Below, piece by piece: positions 16,760 through 25,668 of a stretch of DNA of 64,000 nt. How positions within the stretch are numbered: the first letter of the stretch is position 1; each line of letters opens with the position of its first letter. The position numbers were made by a program, and so were the translations under genes. The notes beneath the pieces are model-generated. The model was not told the origin of the DNA. It ran no database searches and was given only the letters and a program-made list of their open reading frames with translations. The stretch is from positions 1,901,502 to 1,965,501 of the forward strand of contig NZ_CABDUX010000001.1 of NCBI RefSeq assembly GCF_901411515.1, given 5' to 3'. Source of the DNA: Raoultibacter phocaeensis (GTDB lineage Bacteria > Actinomycetota > Coriobacteriia > Coriobacteriales > Eggerthellaceae).

Positions 16760-17404
16760 ATGAACGCTTTGAATCGGGAAACATGGATGCTCCTTGGTGA
16801 AACGTACGGCTTTATCGGCAATTCGCTCTTAAAGCCGATGAACCAGACGCCCTCGATCGGACTCGACCCGGCGTTCTGGGAGGATTTTCCGATCGTTTTC
16901 TCGGGCGAGCACGTAGAGGGCGGCCTCTCGAACCTGCGCGCATACGCTTTTGATGCGCAGACGCTCGGCGAGGAAAAAGCTATCGAGCAGGCGGCCGTCG
17001 AATACACGCGCCTGTTCATCGGACCTCCTGCACCTGCTGCTGCGCCGTGGGAGACGATGAATCGTGCGGACGGAGCGACCGTCGGATTCGGTGAGGCAAC
17101 GTTTCGGATGCGCAGGCTTCTGCGCGAAGCGGGCCTTGAGGTGAAAAACGAGAACAATCAGTGCGAAGATCATATCGGCATCGAGCTTTTGTACTTGTCC
17201 GAGCTGTGCCGCCGCTTGGCAGGGGGCGAGGGCGGGGAAGATGCCGAAGAGAAGATCGCCCGCTTTATCGACGATCATCCGCTTTCGTGGATCGAAGCGC
17301 TGCGCGAGAAGGTCGATGCGGAGTATCCGCGCGGGTATGTGGCGGGATTGCTCGAACTTGCCGAAGGTGTGCTGGCATGGCAGAAAGCAGCGCTTGCCTC
17401 TTAG
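16760..17404 (+). CDS. TorD-family molybdoenzyme chaperone, operon 1
   Basis: A 214-residue all-helical cytoplasmic chaperone of the TorD/DmsD family. It has the family hallmark E-D-H-I-G-I-E-L followed by Leu-Tyr-Leu near residue 135, and a Pro-rich G-P-P-A-P-A-A-P-W loop near 90. These proteins bind the Tat signal and help insert the molybdenum cofactor before export. GGAAGGA lies eight bases upstream of the ATG. It is the last gene of the operon, separated from the nrfD-like gene by the hairpin. Confidence 0.9.
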   Translation: MNALNRETWMLLGETYGFIGNSLLKPMNQTPSIGLDPAFWEDFPIVFSGEHVEGGLSNLRAYAFDAQTLGEEKAIEQAAVEYTRLFIGPPAPAAAPWETMNRADGATVGFGEATFRMRRLLREAGLEVKNENNQCEDHIGIELLYLSELCRRLAGGEGGEDAEEKIARFIDDHPLSWIEALREKVDAEYPRGYVAGLLELAEGVLAWQKAALAS

Positions 17405-17432
17405 GTGGTGACGTTGTTTGCTTTACAAAGAG

Positions 17433-17461
17433 AGCGGCCGCATCCGATGGGTGCGGCCGCT
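17433..17461 (+). terminator. terminator of operon 1
   Basis: AGCGGCCGCA 17433-17442 pairs with TGCGGCCGCT 17452-17461 (ten-base perfect stem, nine-base loop), 28 bases after the torD stop and followed by TGCGTTG. It lies between the convergent torD and helicase genes and may serve both. Confidence 0.75.
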
Positions 17462-17529
17462 TGCGTTGCGTGTGAAAGGCGTTCGATTATGTCGGCTATC
17501 AGAGGTATGTTTGAACTGCGATGACCCGT

Positions 17530-18765
17530 CTACCTCCTGCCGCGCCCTCTGCCGCGCATGGCGTGCGAGAACGCGGCAGCGCTGCGTTGGTTCGACTTCG
17601 GGACGTAGTGGTTCTTGAGCTCGGCCTCGGCCTCCGACGTATCGTAGCTTTCGAGGTGCATGAGGGGGATCTTCGTGTCGAGCAGCTTTTCGATTTCGAG
17701 CAGCTCGGGCTTCGCCTCGGGGCTTACAAACGAGATCGCGTAGCCGGTTTCCCCGGCGCGTCCGGTGCGGCCGATGCGGTGCACGTAGTCTTCGGGGTTG
17801 TCGGGCAGGTCGTAATTGATCACGTAGTCGATGTTCGATACGTCGATGCCGCGGGCGAGCACATCGGTGGCAATAAGCACGTCGATGTCTCCCTTGCTGA
17901 AGTTGTCGAGTGCGCGTTTGCGCTGCGATTGCGTCTTGTCGGAGTGGATGGAATCGACGCGGTAGCCTGCGCGCTTCAGCTGGTTCATGCAGATCTCGGA
18001 GCGGGTTTTGGTGCCGGTGAAGATGATAACGCGCTTGCTGCCGCGCTCTTCAAGGACGGCGCGCAGAAGTTCAGGCTTCTTCATCTGGCCGATCGGGATG
18101 ATGAACTGGTCGACCGTATCGGCGGTTTCGCCCTTATGCGATACCTCCACGAATGCAGGGTCTTTGAGTATCGGCGAGACGTTCTGCATGACCTTACGGT
18201 CGAGCGTTGCCGAGAAAAGCAGGGTCTGGCGCGTTTTCGGCGTGGCGGCGACGACCTTTTTCATGGTTGGCCAAAATCCCATGTCGAGCATGCGGTCGGC
18301 TTCGTCGAGCACGAGCACCTCCACGTCTTTGAGTTTGACGTTGCCGCGCTCCATGAGATCGTAAAGCCTGCCCGGTGTGGCAACGAGGATGTCGATGCCC
18401 TTTTTTAGCTTGGCAAGCTGACCCTTGTACGGAACGCCGCCGACGACGGTGAGCATACGGTGCCCCGATCCTTTCGCAAGCTCCGTGCAGGCGGCATCGA
18501 TTTGCTGGGCGAGCTCGCGCGTGGGGCTCACGACGAGCGCTCGCGGTGAGCCGGGACGCTTGGCATGCCCGATGCGCTCGATCAGCGGAAGCGCAAACGC
18601 CGCCGTTTTGCCGGTGCCGGTGGTGGCGGCGGCTACGACGTCGCGACCTTCGAGGGCAAGGGGAATCGCCTGCTCCTGCACTGGGGTAGGCGTGGTGAAG
18701 CCCATCTTCTCGACGGCCTTCAGGGTAGTCTCGGACAGGCCGAGGTCTTGAAACGTTGTGCTCAC
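17530..18765 (-). CDS. DEAD-box ATP-dependent RNA helicase
   Basis: A 411-residue helicase core with all motifs in order: Q motif (TTPTPVQEQAI), motif I AAATTGTGKT, Ia PTRELAQQ, Ib TPGR, II DEAD, III SAT, IV IIFTGT, V ATDVLARGID, VI HRIGRTGR. The C-terminus is short and ends in an RG-rich run (GRGRGRR) that would bind RNA. GTG 18765 is chosen because GGAGAAG precedes it. It belongs to the RhlE/CsdA-like group that remodels ribosomal and mRNA structures. The ABC-F gene lies 54 bases upstream on the same strand. Confidence 0.94.
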   Translation of the reverse strand: MSTTFQDLGLSETTLKAVEKMGFTTPTPVQEQAIPLALEGRDVVAAATTGTGKTAAFALPLIERIGHAKRPGSPRALVVSPTRELAQQIDAACTELAKGSGHRMLTVVGGVPYKGQLAKLKKGIDILVATPGRLYDLMERGNVKLKDVEVLVLDEADRMLDMGFWPTMKKVVAATPKTRQTLLFSATLDRKVMQNVSPILKDPAFVEVSHKGETADTVDQFIIPIGQMKKPELLRAVLEERGSKRVIIFTGTKTRSEICMNQLKRAGYRVDSIHSDKTQSQRKRALDNFSKGDIDVLIATDVLARGIDVSNIDYVINYDLPDNPEDYVHRIGRTGRAGETGYAISFVSPEAKPELLEIEKLLDTKIPLMHLESYDTSEAEAELKNHYVPKSNQRSAAAFSHAMRGRGRGRR

Positions 18766-18819
18766 AGTACTTCTCCAAAACATAGTATGGTCTCGCATGC
18801 CGCAGCGTGCGCGTTCGGC

Positions 18820-20682
18820 TTATTCGCCGAGTTGTTCCGATAGGTTAATCCACAGCTCCTCGAGTTCGGTGATCTGATCGAGGATCGCCTGCACTTCCGC
18901 TTGTTTATCGCCGAGCGCTACGAAATCGGTCGGGTCGATGTCGTGCATGCCGGCGCGCGTTTTCTCGGCCTGCTCCTCGAGAGCGGCTATCTTGCGCTCG
19001 GTTGCTGCGAGGGTCTTGCGTGCTTGGTACGCCTCGCCGCCGGTAAGCGCAGGTTGATGGCTGGGATCGCCGTCTTCGCTACTCGCGTTCGGCTTGTGGG
19101 CATTTTCTGCTCTCGTTCCGGATGCCTGTTTGTTTGCGGTGGGCTTTCCGCTGGCATCCCCCGCATGCGCCTTTTCGTCGCGCTGGTCGAGTACGCGTAA
19201 GAACTCGTCGACACCGCCCGGCATGTGGCGAATCTTCCCGTCGATGAGCGCGAACTGGTCGTCGGTGACGCGCTCCATGAGGTAGCGGTCGTGACTGACG
19301 AGGATGAGCGTGCCCGGCCATGAATCGAGCAGGTCTTCCATCACGGCGAGCATGTCGGTGTCCATGTCGTTGCCCGGCTCGTCGAGGATGAGCACGTTGG
19401 GCTCTTGCAGAAGCGTCAGCAAAAGCTGGAGCCTGCGCTTTTGCCCGCCCGACAGGTCGGCTACGAACGCTTGCAGGTGATTGCGCTCGAATCCCAGGCG
19501 CTCGAGCAACTGAGCAGGCGTGATGGATTTGCCGTCCACCATATAGCGCGTATGGTAGCGGGCGAGCACCTCGCGCACCCGATCGCCCGACAGCGCTTCG
19601 AGTTCGTCGAGTCGTTGCGAGAGTACAGCGATTTTCACCGTCTTGCCGGTTTTCACGCGACCCTTGGTGGGGGCGAGTGTGCCGTCGATCACGCGCAGAA
19701 GCGTTGTTTTGCCTGCGCCGTTCTCGCCGAGAATGCCCAAGCGGTCGCCGGGCCCGATGAGCCACGTCACATCGTCGAGCACCGTTTTCTCACCGAACGA
19801 CTCGCTCACGTTCAGAAGATCGATGACCTGCTTGCCGAGGCGGGTGACTGCAACGCGCTTCAGTTCCAGAGGATTGCGCGGCGGCGGTTCATCGGCGATG
19901 AGTTCGCGGGCGATTTCGAGATGGAACTTCGGTTTGGAGGAACGGGCACGAGCACCCCGCGAAAGCCATGCGAGTTCCTTTCGGGCGAGGTTTTTGCGTT
20001 TTTGCTCGGCAACCTGTGCGAGGCGGTCGCGTTCGACGCGCTGCAGGATGTAGGCAGAGTAGCCCCCCTCGAACGGCTCGACCATGCCGTCATGGACCTC
20101 CCACATGCTCGTTGCGACCTCATCGAGGAACCAGCGGTCGTGCGTAACCACGAGCAGTGCGCCCTCGGCTTTTGGCCAGCGCCGCTTGAGGTGGTCGGCG
20201 AGCCAGGCGATCGCGTGCACGTCGAGGTGGTTGGTGGGTTCGTCGAGCATGAGCACATCCCAGTTGCCGATGAGCAGGCGGGCGAGGTCGACGCGCCTGC
20301 GCTGGCCGCCCGAAAGCTCGCCGACCGGTCCGTCCCAGGGGATGTCGCCTAAAAGGGCGGCGATGATCTTGCGGATTGTGCGGTCGGCGGCCCAGGTGTA
20401 TTCGGGCACATCGCCCACCACGGCGTGCTCGATAGTGTCTTCATCGGCGAGTTCGTCTGCTTGGGCGAGCCTGCCGACGGTGACGCCGCTTCGTTTGATT
20501 ATTTCGCCCAAGTCGGGTTCGATAGCGCCTGAGAGCAGGCCAAGCAGCGTAGATTTGCCGTCGCCGTTCTTGCCGACGATGCCGATGCGATCGCCGGTAT
20601 TGACGCCGAGGGTGACCGAGTCGAAAACCTTCTTGGTAGGAAACTCCAGCTCGGCATCTTTCGAAGTTATGAGAATCGCCAC
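18820..20682 (-). CDS. ABC-F family ATPase, Uup-like
   Basis: A 620-residue soluble protein with two ABC domains and no membrane segment. Walker A motifs are GKNGDGKST (first) and GENGAGKTT (second). Signatures are LSGGQRRR and LSGGQKRR. The linker between them is charged and helical. After residue 525 a variable segment leads into a C-terminal coiled coil (about 550-620, rich in Glu, Lys and Leu), as in Uup. ABC-F proteins act on the ribosome or on branched DNA; this one is not clearly an antibiotic-resistance type. GTG 20682 has AAAGG upstream. Confidence 0.92.
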   Translation of the reverse strand: MAILITSKDAELEFPTKKVFDSVTLGVNTGDRIGIVGKNGDGKSTLLGLLSGAIEPDLGEIIKRSGVTVGRLAQADELADEDTIEHAVVGDVPEYTWAADRTIRKIIAALLGDIPWDGPVGELSGGQRRRVDLARLLIGNWDVLMLDEPTNHLDVHAIAWLADHLKRRWPKAEGALLVVTHDRWFLDEVATSMWEVHDGMVEPFEGGYSAYILQRVERDRLAQVAEQKRKNLARKELAWLSRGARARSSKPKFHLEIARELIADEPPPRNPLELKRVAVTRLGKQVIDLLNVSESFGEKTVLDDVTWLIGPGDRLGILGENGAGKTTLLRVIDGTLAPTKGRVKTGKTVKIAVLSQRLDELEALSGDRVREVLARYHTRYMVDGKSITPAQLLERLGFERNHLQAFVADLSGGQKRRLQLLLTLLQEPNVLILDEPGNDMDTDMLAVMEDLLDSWPGTLILVSHDRYLMERVTDDQFALIDGKIRHMPGGVDEFLRVLDQRDEKAHAGDASGKPTANKQASGTRAENAHKPNASSEDGDPSHQPALTGGEAYQARKTLAATERKIAALEEQAEKTRAGMHDIDPTDFVALGDKQAEVQAILDQITELEELWINLSEQLGE

Positions 20683-21293
20683 GCAGATACCTTTCTTGCT
20701 CAAGCGTCTATGATAGCCGAAGTTGGGCGAATGGGGGAGATGGCGTGTGTATGGGGCGGAAAGCGTACCCTATGGGAAGGAGCTGACTGGGAGCGGTCCT
20801 TTGCCTCGATGGATAAGAAATGTCCGGTCAATGCGGGTGTTGTGTGCGAAGGCTAACCTTGGCTAACTGAATCGCGCTTATGGCCGAGGTCGTGATCTTA
20901 TGAAGCGTATCTCGTCGGTTTGCATCGTCGGGGCAGAAAAAACGACTTCGAGTAACGGATTTTTGCGACTTGTGCACGGCGGAAAGCGCAGCTAGGCCGC
21001 TTCCGCCCCATGGGTTCGGGATCGTGCCATCTCATCAGGCAAAACGTTAGAAAGATGGGAGCAGGCCAGCACGACTGCTGCGAACGGGCCGGAAAAGACC
21101 GCTGAACGACCCGAAAGGCGTGCACAAGCCGCAAAAATCCGTTACAAAGAGCTGGTTTTCTTGCCCTGGGCGATGCTTCGGTTGCAAGCGGACCGCCGGC
21201 CGGCAGCTCAGGTTGGTGGGCGGCAAGCGTGGTTACTCGCACCGTAGCGATCGACTGTGGTGAGAGCTTGCTTCTGATTCAAGCGACAAGAGC
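20683..21293. other. 611-base intergenic region containing an inverted-repeat element
   Basis: No credible gene. It should contain the minus-strand promoter of the ABC-F gene. The centre is the inverted repeat 20952-21145. An apparent minus-strand frame of 114 codons across it has poor codon bias and follows the repeat arms, so I do not call it. Confidence 0.45.
20952..21145. repeat. long inverted repeat element, 26-base arms with one mismatch
   Basis: The left arm 20952-20977 begins GTAACGGATTTTTGCG; the right arm 21120-21145 is its reverse complement except for one base. The 142-base loop contains ATCAGGCAAAACGTT (about 21035-21049), identical to 15 bases in the loop of the element at 10924-11064. 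The arms of the two elements differ in sequence. This suggests a family of elements with a conserved core and variable compensated stems. Confidence 0.55.
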
Positions 21294-21341
21294 GGGGCAC
21301 CAGGTTCTGCCAAGTATCAGCACGGTGCCCCGTGCTCTGTC
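21294..21341 (-). terminator. terminator of the chagasin-like gene
   Basis: GGGGCACC 21294-21301 pairs with GGTGCCCC 21334-21341, and flanking bases extend the pairing imperfectly. It lies just past the stop of the minus-strand lipoprotein gene. On the minus strand it is followed by GCTCTTGTCGCTT. Confidence 0.55.
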
Positions 21342-21353
21342 GTGCAAACGGTG

Positions 21354-21809
21354 CTATTGCGCGTAAATCTCGGGTTGGGGGATTTCCTCGCCCTCGATGT
21401 ACGTTCCTTCGGAGCCGTCGAATGTGACGTTGAGATCCTTGTCAACGGTAAAGTGATAGGTGACCTGCAGATCATCTTCGGCGGGTTCCCATGAGCGTTC
21501 GAGCCTGAACGAGATGGTGCCATCGCCTTCCTGGATAGCTTGGAACATGTAGGTGGTCGTGACGGGACCGCCTGCCATCTCGTCGCTGCTTTCCGGTTCG
21601 GTGTTCGCTTCCATCTGCTGCAGCGTGCTCGGCGTTTCGCCGTCGACGACCCATTCGTATCCGGTCCCCGCGTTCGATTGCAGCGAGATCTTGATGGTTT
21701 GCTGCGGCGTCGACGAGCATGACGAAAGCACGGCGACGACTGCCAGCGCCGCGATGCCTGCGATGACGAGGGCTATCTTCGATATAGGCTTTGTTTGTGA
21801 GGTATCCAT
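21354..21809 (-). CDS. chagasin-family (I42) peptidase inhibitor-like lipoprotein
   Basis: A 151-residue exported protein. Residues 1-31 are a signal with a lipobox ending LSSC, so the protein is probably anchored in the outer face of the membrane. The mature part has chagasin-family signs: NAGTGYEW near 48-55, a GG-P-V-T-T loop near 82 and a final R-S-W-E-P segment near 108. Chagasins are small beta-sandwich inhibitors of papain-like cysteine proteases. AAGGAGC precedes the ATG at 21809. It is a single gene with its own terminator. Confidence 0.82.
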   Translation of the reverse strand: MDTSQTKPISKIALVIAGIAALAVVAVLSSCSSTPQQTIKISLQSNAGTGYEWVVDGETPSTLQQMEANTEPESSDEMAGGPVTTTYMFQAIQEGDGTISFRLERSWEPAEDDLQVTYHFTVDKDLNVTFDGSEGTYIEGEEIPQPEIYAQ

Positions 21810-22058
21810 AATTGCTCCTTGGTGGTTCGCTTTCAGATGATGCCAGTATACGGGCAACGACCGTCCAAGCGATTAGAAGGTAATCTGTTCGTTTTTGTGC
21901 GGGAACGTTGCTGCAACGAAGGACTCGGCGGTATCATGCAGTGCGGCGGACGCAAGGTCCCCGTGGGCGAGGGTGGCGCTGGATGCGGGAAGGTCGCCAC
22001 TGGCGCTATAGATGTACCCTGGTTATAGGGATGCGGGTGCTGGACGAAGGAGGCGGCG

Positions 22059-22610
22059 ATGAATGCGATGAGCGAGCGATGCGGCGGTTTCGTAGGGGCC
22101 GTGCGGCATCATCGTTACTTTACTGAAGATGACTCGGCACGCACGAGGTTGCAGTCGTTTTGCGAGCGGATCGAGCGCGAAGGCGCGAAAGCGTTCATCG
22201 ACGAGGAATACCCGTGCGGATCTGGTAAGGCGATGATTGTCAATGAGGTTGCGGGGCGGTTCTGTCTGGTCGATGGGAACGCGCACCTGGTGGCGCTTGT
22301 TGCATGCGATCCCGATCTGACGCTTGCGCGGCTTGTCGAAGTGGTGGGGAGAAGCGATTTCGTACGCGTGTGGCGCGAGGGCTGGGAGTCGGATTCGGGA
22401 CAGGCTTGCGCCTACGACATATATGTGCCGATCGATGCTGACGTGTCGCGTATTCCCGAAAGTCGTCCGGGAGTCGACGGGTTCAAGCAGCCGCCCGAAA
22501 GCATCAACATTGTCCCGGCCTGCGTCGCGTTCGATAGCCCGCTGTTCGCTTTGAGCGACCGCGGGCGGATGCTTGCGGAAACGGCAGCATGCGTGTGCGG
22601 GCATCGATAA
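22059..22610 (+). CDS. hypothetical protein with a weak ParB-like motif
   Basis: A 183-residue soluble protein with typical host codon use and a GGAGG ribosome binding site. Around residues 55-75 the sequence RFCLVDGNAHLVAL resembles the DGN-H/R-x-x-A loop of ParB/sulfiredoxin-like folds, but the rest does not clearly fit, so I do not assign a function. It has several Cys (for example in CGSGK and CVCGHR). It is upstream of, and in the same direction as, the radical SAM gene of control cassette 2, separated by 245 bases with a likely promoter. Confidence 0.7.
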   Translation: MNAMSERCGGFVGAVRHHRYFTEDDSARTRLQSFCERIEREGAKAFIDEEYPCGSGKAMIVNEVAGRFCLVDGNAHLVALVACDPDLTLARLVEVVGRSDFVRVWREGWESDSGQACAYDIYVPIDADVSRIPESRPGVDGFKQPPESINIVPACVAFDSPLFALSDRGRMLAETAACVCGHR

Positions 22611-22793
22611 GGAGGTTTCTTGACCGTTCCTGCCGCGTTCTGTGCTAGGGCGTGCTGCTGTCCGATGCGGCGCAGCGCCTCTGGATTGCCGTATCGCGCC
22701 GCGTACCGTGCGATGGCGTGCTGTGCCAGATCGTTGGAAGTTATTTCGGGCCTTGGCGCGCCCTTGCCATGCCCTGTTCCGTATCGTAGACTT

Positions 22794-22803
22794 ATCATAT
22801 GAT
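22794..22803. promoter_or_regulatory. putative GntR half-site before control cassette 2
   Basis: ATCATATGAT is a perfect palindrome and continues as TCATATGATTAT (22795-22806). The same 12 bases form the right arm of the dyad over the promoter of molybdoenzyme operon 2 (26791-26806). This links the GntR protein of cassette 2 to both sites. It lies about 55 bases before the radical SAM start. Confidence 0.45.
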
Positions 22804-22855
22804 TATCGCGACTGCGTGCAGTCGCCTCACATGGTAAGCGAAGGCGGGGACGAAC

Positions 22856-24160
22856 ATGGCGGACGAAGTAACCGAGCCGATCCTTCGGGAGTGGCTTGAC
22901 GAATACGAGGGAATTTACGCCGACTTCATGCAATCTTTGGAGGATGCGGGCGTCGAATTCGGCGATCGCTTTATGCACGCCGAAGAAAACGCTGCTCTCA
23001 AAAAGCGCTTGCGCGATAAGGGGGCGCTGTTCAGAAACGGAGACGCGAGCATATCGATTAACGGAATATCGACGGCATGCGTGGCCTGTACGGGGTGTGC
23101 GGGCAGCCAGACGTTCTACTTTTCGCTGCGCTGCCACCGGAACTGCTATTTCTGCTTCAACCCTAACCAGCTCGACTATCGAGAGCATCTCGAGCACGAC
23201 CGCGATTGGCGCGGTGAGTTCCGCGAGCTCGCACGCGAAGGCCGCGCCATGACGCACATCGCGCTCACGGGCGGCGAGCCGTTGCTTCGCGCGCACGAAA
23301 CGCTCGCGTTCTTCGAAGAGGCCCACGCCCTGTGGCCTTCGGCGCACCTGCGGCTCTACACTGCGGGCGACTTGCTCGACGAACAGGTGCTCGAAGACAT
23401 GATCGCTCGCGGCCTGTGCGAGATCCGCTTCAGCATCAAGCTCGAAGACGACAAGACGGTACAAGAAGGCGTGCTCGACCGCATCCGCATGGCGTGCGAA
23501 CACGACGTCGACGTGATGGTGGAGATGCCGGTTATGCCGGGCACGACCGATGAGATGAAACAGCTCCTCGAAGAGCTCGACGCTATCGGCATCACGGGCA
23601 TCAACCTGCTGGAGTTCTGCTTCCCGTTTACCGATTGGACCGAGTTCGCGCGACGCGGCTTCAAAGTGAAGAACCCGCCGTTTCCGATACTGTACAACTA
23701 CGAATACGCTGGTAGCCTCCCCATCGAGGGAAGCGAGGAGGCATGCCTCGAACTGCTCGATTTCGCACTTGACCGCGAGTTCGCGATGGGTGTGCACTAC
23801 TGCTCGCTCGAGAACAAGCACCGCGATCAGATATGCCAGCAAAACCATGCCGTACCGTTCGATGACCTGTGCTACGAGCTCGACCAGAACGACTTCTTTT
23901 GGAAAACCGTCAAGACGTTTGGGGCTAGCGCCCAAGCAGCGCGCATTGTGCTCAGCGAGAAAGCGGCAGACGGCGAGGGGCGCAGCTGGCGCTACGATAC
24001 GGAAGATGAGTGCCTTATTGTCCACCCCGACCTTTCGGCATTGCTTGCGGGTGTGCCCGTCGATCTTGCCGAATCGGCCAACGTGCTCGAATGGCGCGAC
24101 GAGGGCGTGATCCTGCGCGAACTGGCGTTGACTCCGATAACTGCACGTGCCGAGGGGTGA
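22856..24160 (+). CDS. radical SAM protein heading control cassette 2
   Basis: A 434-residue radical SAM enzyme. The SAM-cluster motif is C93-x3-C97-x2-C100 (CHRNCYFC) followed by a GGEP motif near 143. A second Cys group, C75-x2-C78-x2-C81, lies just before it and could bind another iron-sulfur cluster. The C-terminal 150 residues include further Cys and His but no clear SPASM pattern. Its stop is two bases before the GTG of the NrfD-like gene, so the two are translationally linked. Its role in the cassette is unknown; cofactor or protein modification is possible. Confidence 0.85.
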   Translation: MADEVTEPILREWLDEYEGIYADFMQSLEDAGVEFGDRFMHAEENAALKKRLRDKGALFRNGDASISINGISTACVACTGCAGSQTFYFSLRCHRNCYFCFNPNQLDYREHLEHDRDWRGEFRELAREGRAMTHIALTGGEPLLRAHETLAFFEEAHALWPSAHLRLYTAGDLLDEQVLEDMIARGLCEIRFSIKLEDDKTVQEGVLDRIRMACEHDVDVMVEMPVMPGTTDEMKQLLEELDAIGITGINLLEFCFPFTDWTEFARRGFKVKNPPFPILYNYEYAGSLPIEGSEEACLELLDFALDREFAMGVHYCSLENKHRDQICQQNHAVPFDDLCYELDQNDFFWKTVKTFGASAQAARIVLSEKAADGEGRSWRYDTEDECLIVHPDLSALLAGVPVDLAESANVLEWRDEGVILRELALTPITARAEG

Positions 24161-24162
24161 CG

Positions 24163-25128
24163 GTGTTCGGCCTTCCGATCATACTGTATCTTTTCCTTGG
24201 CGGAGCGGGTGCGGGGGCGTGTCTGGTTCTTGCCGTAGTCGGGTTGCTCGTGCCGTCTGAGCTGACCGCTCGACCGAAGCGATTGCGCGGTGGAACCGGC
24301 ACGGTTTTCGCAGCGTCTGGCTCGTATAGAGGCCTGTTCGTCCCGGCTTACGCGTGCGCCCTCGTTGTTCTCCTGCTCGGCATGGTGTGCCTCATCGCTG
24401 ATTTGGGCCGCGCCGATCGATTGCTGCTTTTACTGACTGTGCCGTCGCTTTCCCATATCGCCGTGGGTGCATACGCGTATGCCGCCTGCTTCGTGCTGAC
24501 GGTCATGTTGGCCTTGGTGTGGACGGGTGTCGTGCGGAATGTTCCCGTTGGCCTGGCGCGGGCGTTCGAGGTGCTTTCCGTTCCCGTTGCGCTCGTATCG
24601 ATGGTGTACACCGGGTTGCTGCTACAGAGCTTGGCTGCGGTGCCGCTCTGGACGGTACCGTGGCTCCCAGTGATCTTCGTGCTGTCTTCGGTATCGTGCG
24701 GCATCGCGCTCGTGGTCGGCGTGGCGCATTTCGGCGAAGCGGGCAGCATGTTCCCCTCGCTGTTCAAGAGGCTCATCGCATGCGACGTGATCGTTATCGT
24801 TCTCGAAGCGGCAGCCGTTGCGGCATTTCTCGTTGCATGCGCCAGTGCGATCGGCGCCGAGCCGAGCGGCACGGCAAAGGCCGCGATAGGTTCGTATCGC
24901 GAGTTAGTTGCGGGCTCGAACGCGGGGCTGTTGTGGGTCGGATTTGTCGGTGTCGGCCTCGTGCTGCCTTTCGCACTCGAAGCGGTGGCGCTGCTTTGCG
25001 CGAAAGTCTCATCGCGCGGATTGGCGCTTGCGATTTCTGCGTGCGTGCTGTTCGGCGGGTTCGTTATGCGATTCTGCATTGTGGAGGCCGGCATGCATCC
25101 GGTGCTTGCGCTGGCTGCGGGCGGATGA
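24163..25128 (+). CDS. lone short NrfD-like membrane protein, control cassette 2
   Basis: A 321-residue membrane protein with about eight helices. It begins with LYLFLGGAGAGACL, the NrfD first-helix pattern, followed by an IADLGRADRLL loop and MVYTGLLLQS. The GTG start sits two bases after the radical SAM stop, with GAGGGG upstream. As in cassettes 1, 3 and 4, a GntR and an SPFH gene follow, and no ferredoxin subunit is adjacent. Confidence 0.82.
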   Translation: MFGLPIILYLFLGGAGAGACLVLAVVGLLVPSELTARPKRLRGGTGTVFAASGSYRGLFVPAYACALVVLLLGMVCLIADLGRADRLLLLLTVPSLSHIAVGAYAYAACFVLTVMLALVWTGVVRNVPVGLARAFEVLSVPVALVSMVYTGLLLQSLAAVPLWTVPWLPVIFVLSSVSCGIALVVGVAHFGEAGSMFPSLFKRLIACDVIVIVLEAAAVAAFLVACASAIGAEPSGTAKAAIGSYRELVAGSNAGLLWVGFVGVGLVLPFALEAVALLCAKVSSRGLALAISACVLFGGFVMRFCIVEAGMHPVLALAAGG

Positions 25129-25179
25129 CGGATCCACAAGGATTTGCGGGTTTGTGTTCGAAGCGACGTAAGGTGAACT

Positions 25180-25662
25180 ATGTTTCCATTCGAAGTTGAT
25201 ACGACAAGCGATGTGCCGTTGTGGGTGCAGCTGCGCCAGCGGCTCATCTACCTCATCAACTCCGGCTATTTCAAGCCGGGCGATCAGCTGCCGACGGTGC
25301 GCGGACTTGCGTCGGACATCTCCATCAACTACAACACGGTGAACAAGGCGTATCTGAGCCTGGTGTCGGACGGCTATTTGGAATCGACGCGGGGGCGGGG
25401 GGTGTTCGTCCGCGACCTCGATGCCGAGCTGGACGAAGAGTACACCAAGGAAATCGAGCGGATCATGGACGACTGCGTGCTCGCATGCCGCGATCTCGGT
25501 TTGCCGCTTGACGACATCGAAAAATGCATGGCGAAGAAGATCAAGCAGATCAAAGTTGCAGAGGGCCTGGTGGATGCCGGCGAGACGCCACCCGCAGGCT
25601 CGGGCCGAATCGTTGCGATCGACATCGGCGCGAAGCGTGCGATGCGCGAAGGCGAAAGGTAG
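25180..25662 (+). CDS. GntR regulator, YtrA-type, control cassette 2
   Basis: A 160-residue GntR-family protein. The winged helix-turn-helix spans residues 8-75 (VPLWVQLRQRLIYLI, LPTVRGLASDISINYNTVNKAY, GRGVFV). The short C-terminal part contains the helix DDCVLACRDLGLPLDDIEK shared by its paralogues, then a 45-residue tail not seen in the others. The likely targets are the palindrome at 22794 and the operon 2 promoter dyad, which share a half-site. AAGGTG precedes the ATG. Confidence 0.88.
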   Translation: MFPFEVDTTSDVPLWVQLRQRLIYLINSGYFKPGDQLPTVRGLASDISINYNTVNKAYLSLVSDGYLESTRGRGVFVRDLDAELDEEYTKEIERIMDDCVLACRDLGLPLDDIEKCMAKKIKQIKVAEGLVDAGETPPAGSGRIVAIDIGAKRAMREGER

Positions 25663-25668
25663 GATGTC

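Noticed and set aside
20898..21242. 114-codon minus-strand frame spanning the second inverted-repeat element
   Set aside because: Its reading follows the repeat arms, has no ribosome binding site and no homologous look; the inverted repeat explains the sequence better.
22412..24025. 537-codon open frame on the minus strand
   Set aside because: It lies opposite the radical SAM gene, which has clear motifs and correct codon bias; antisense open frames are expected in GC-rich DNA.
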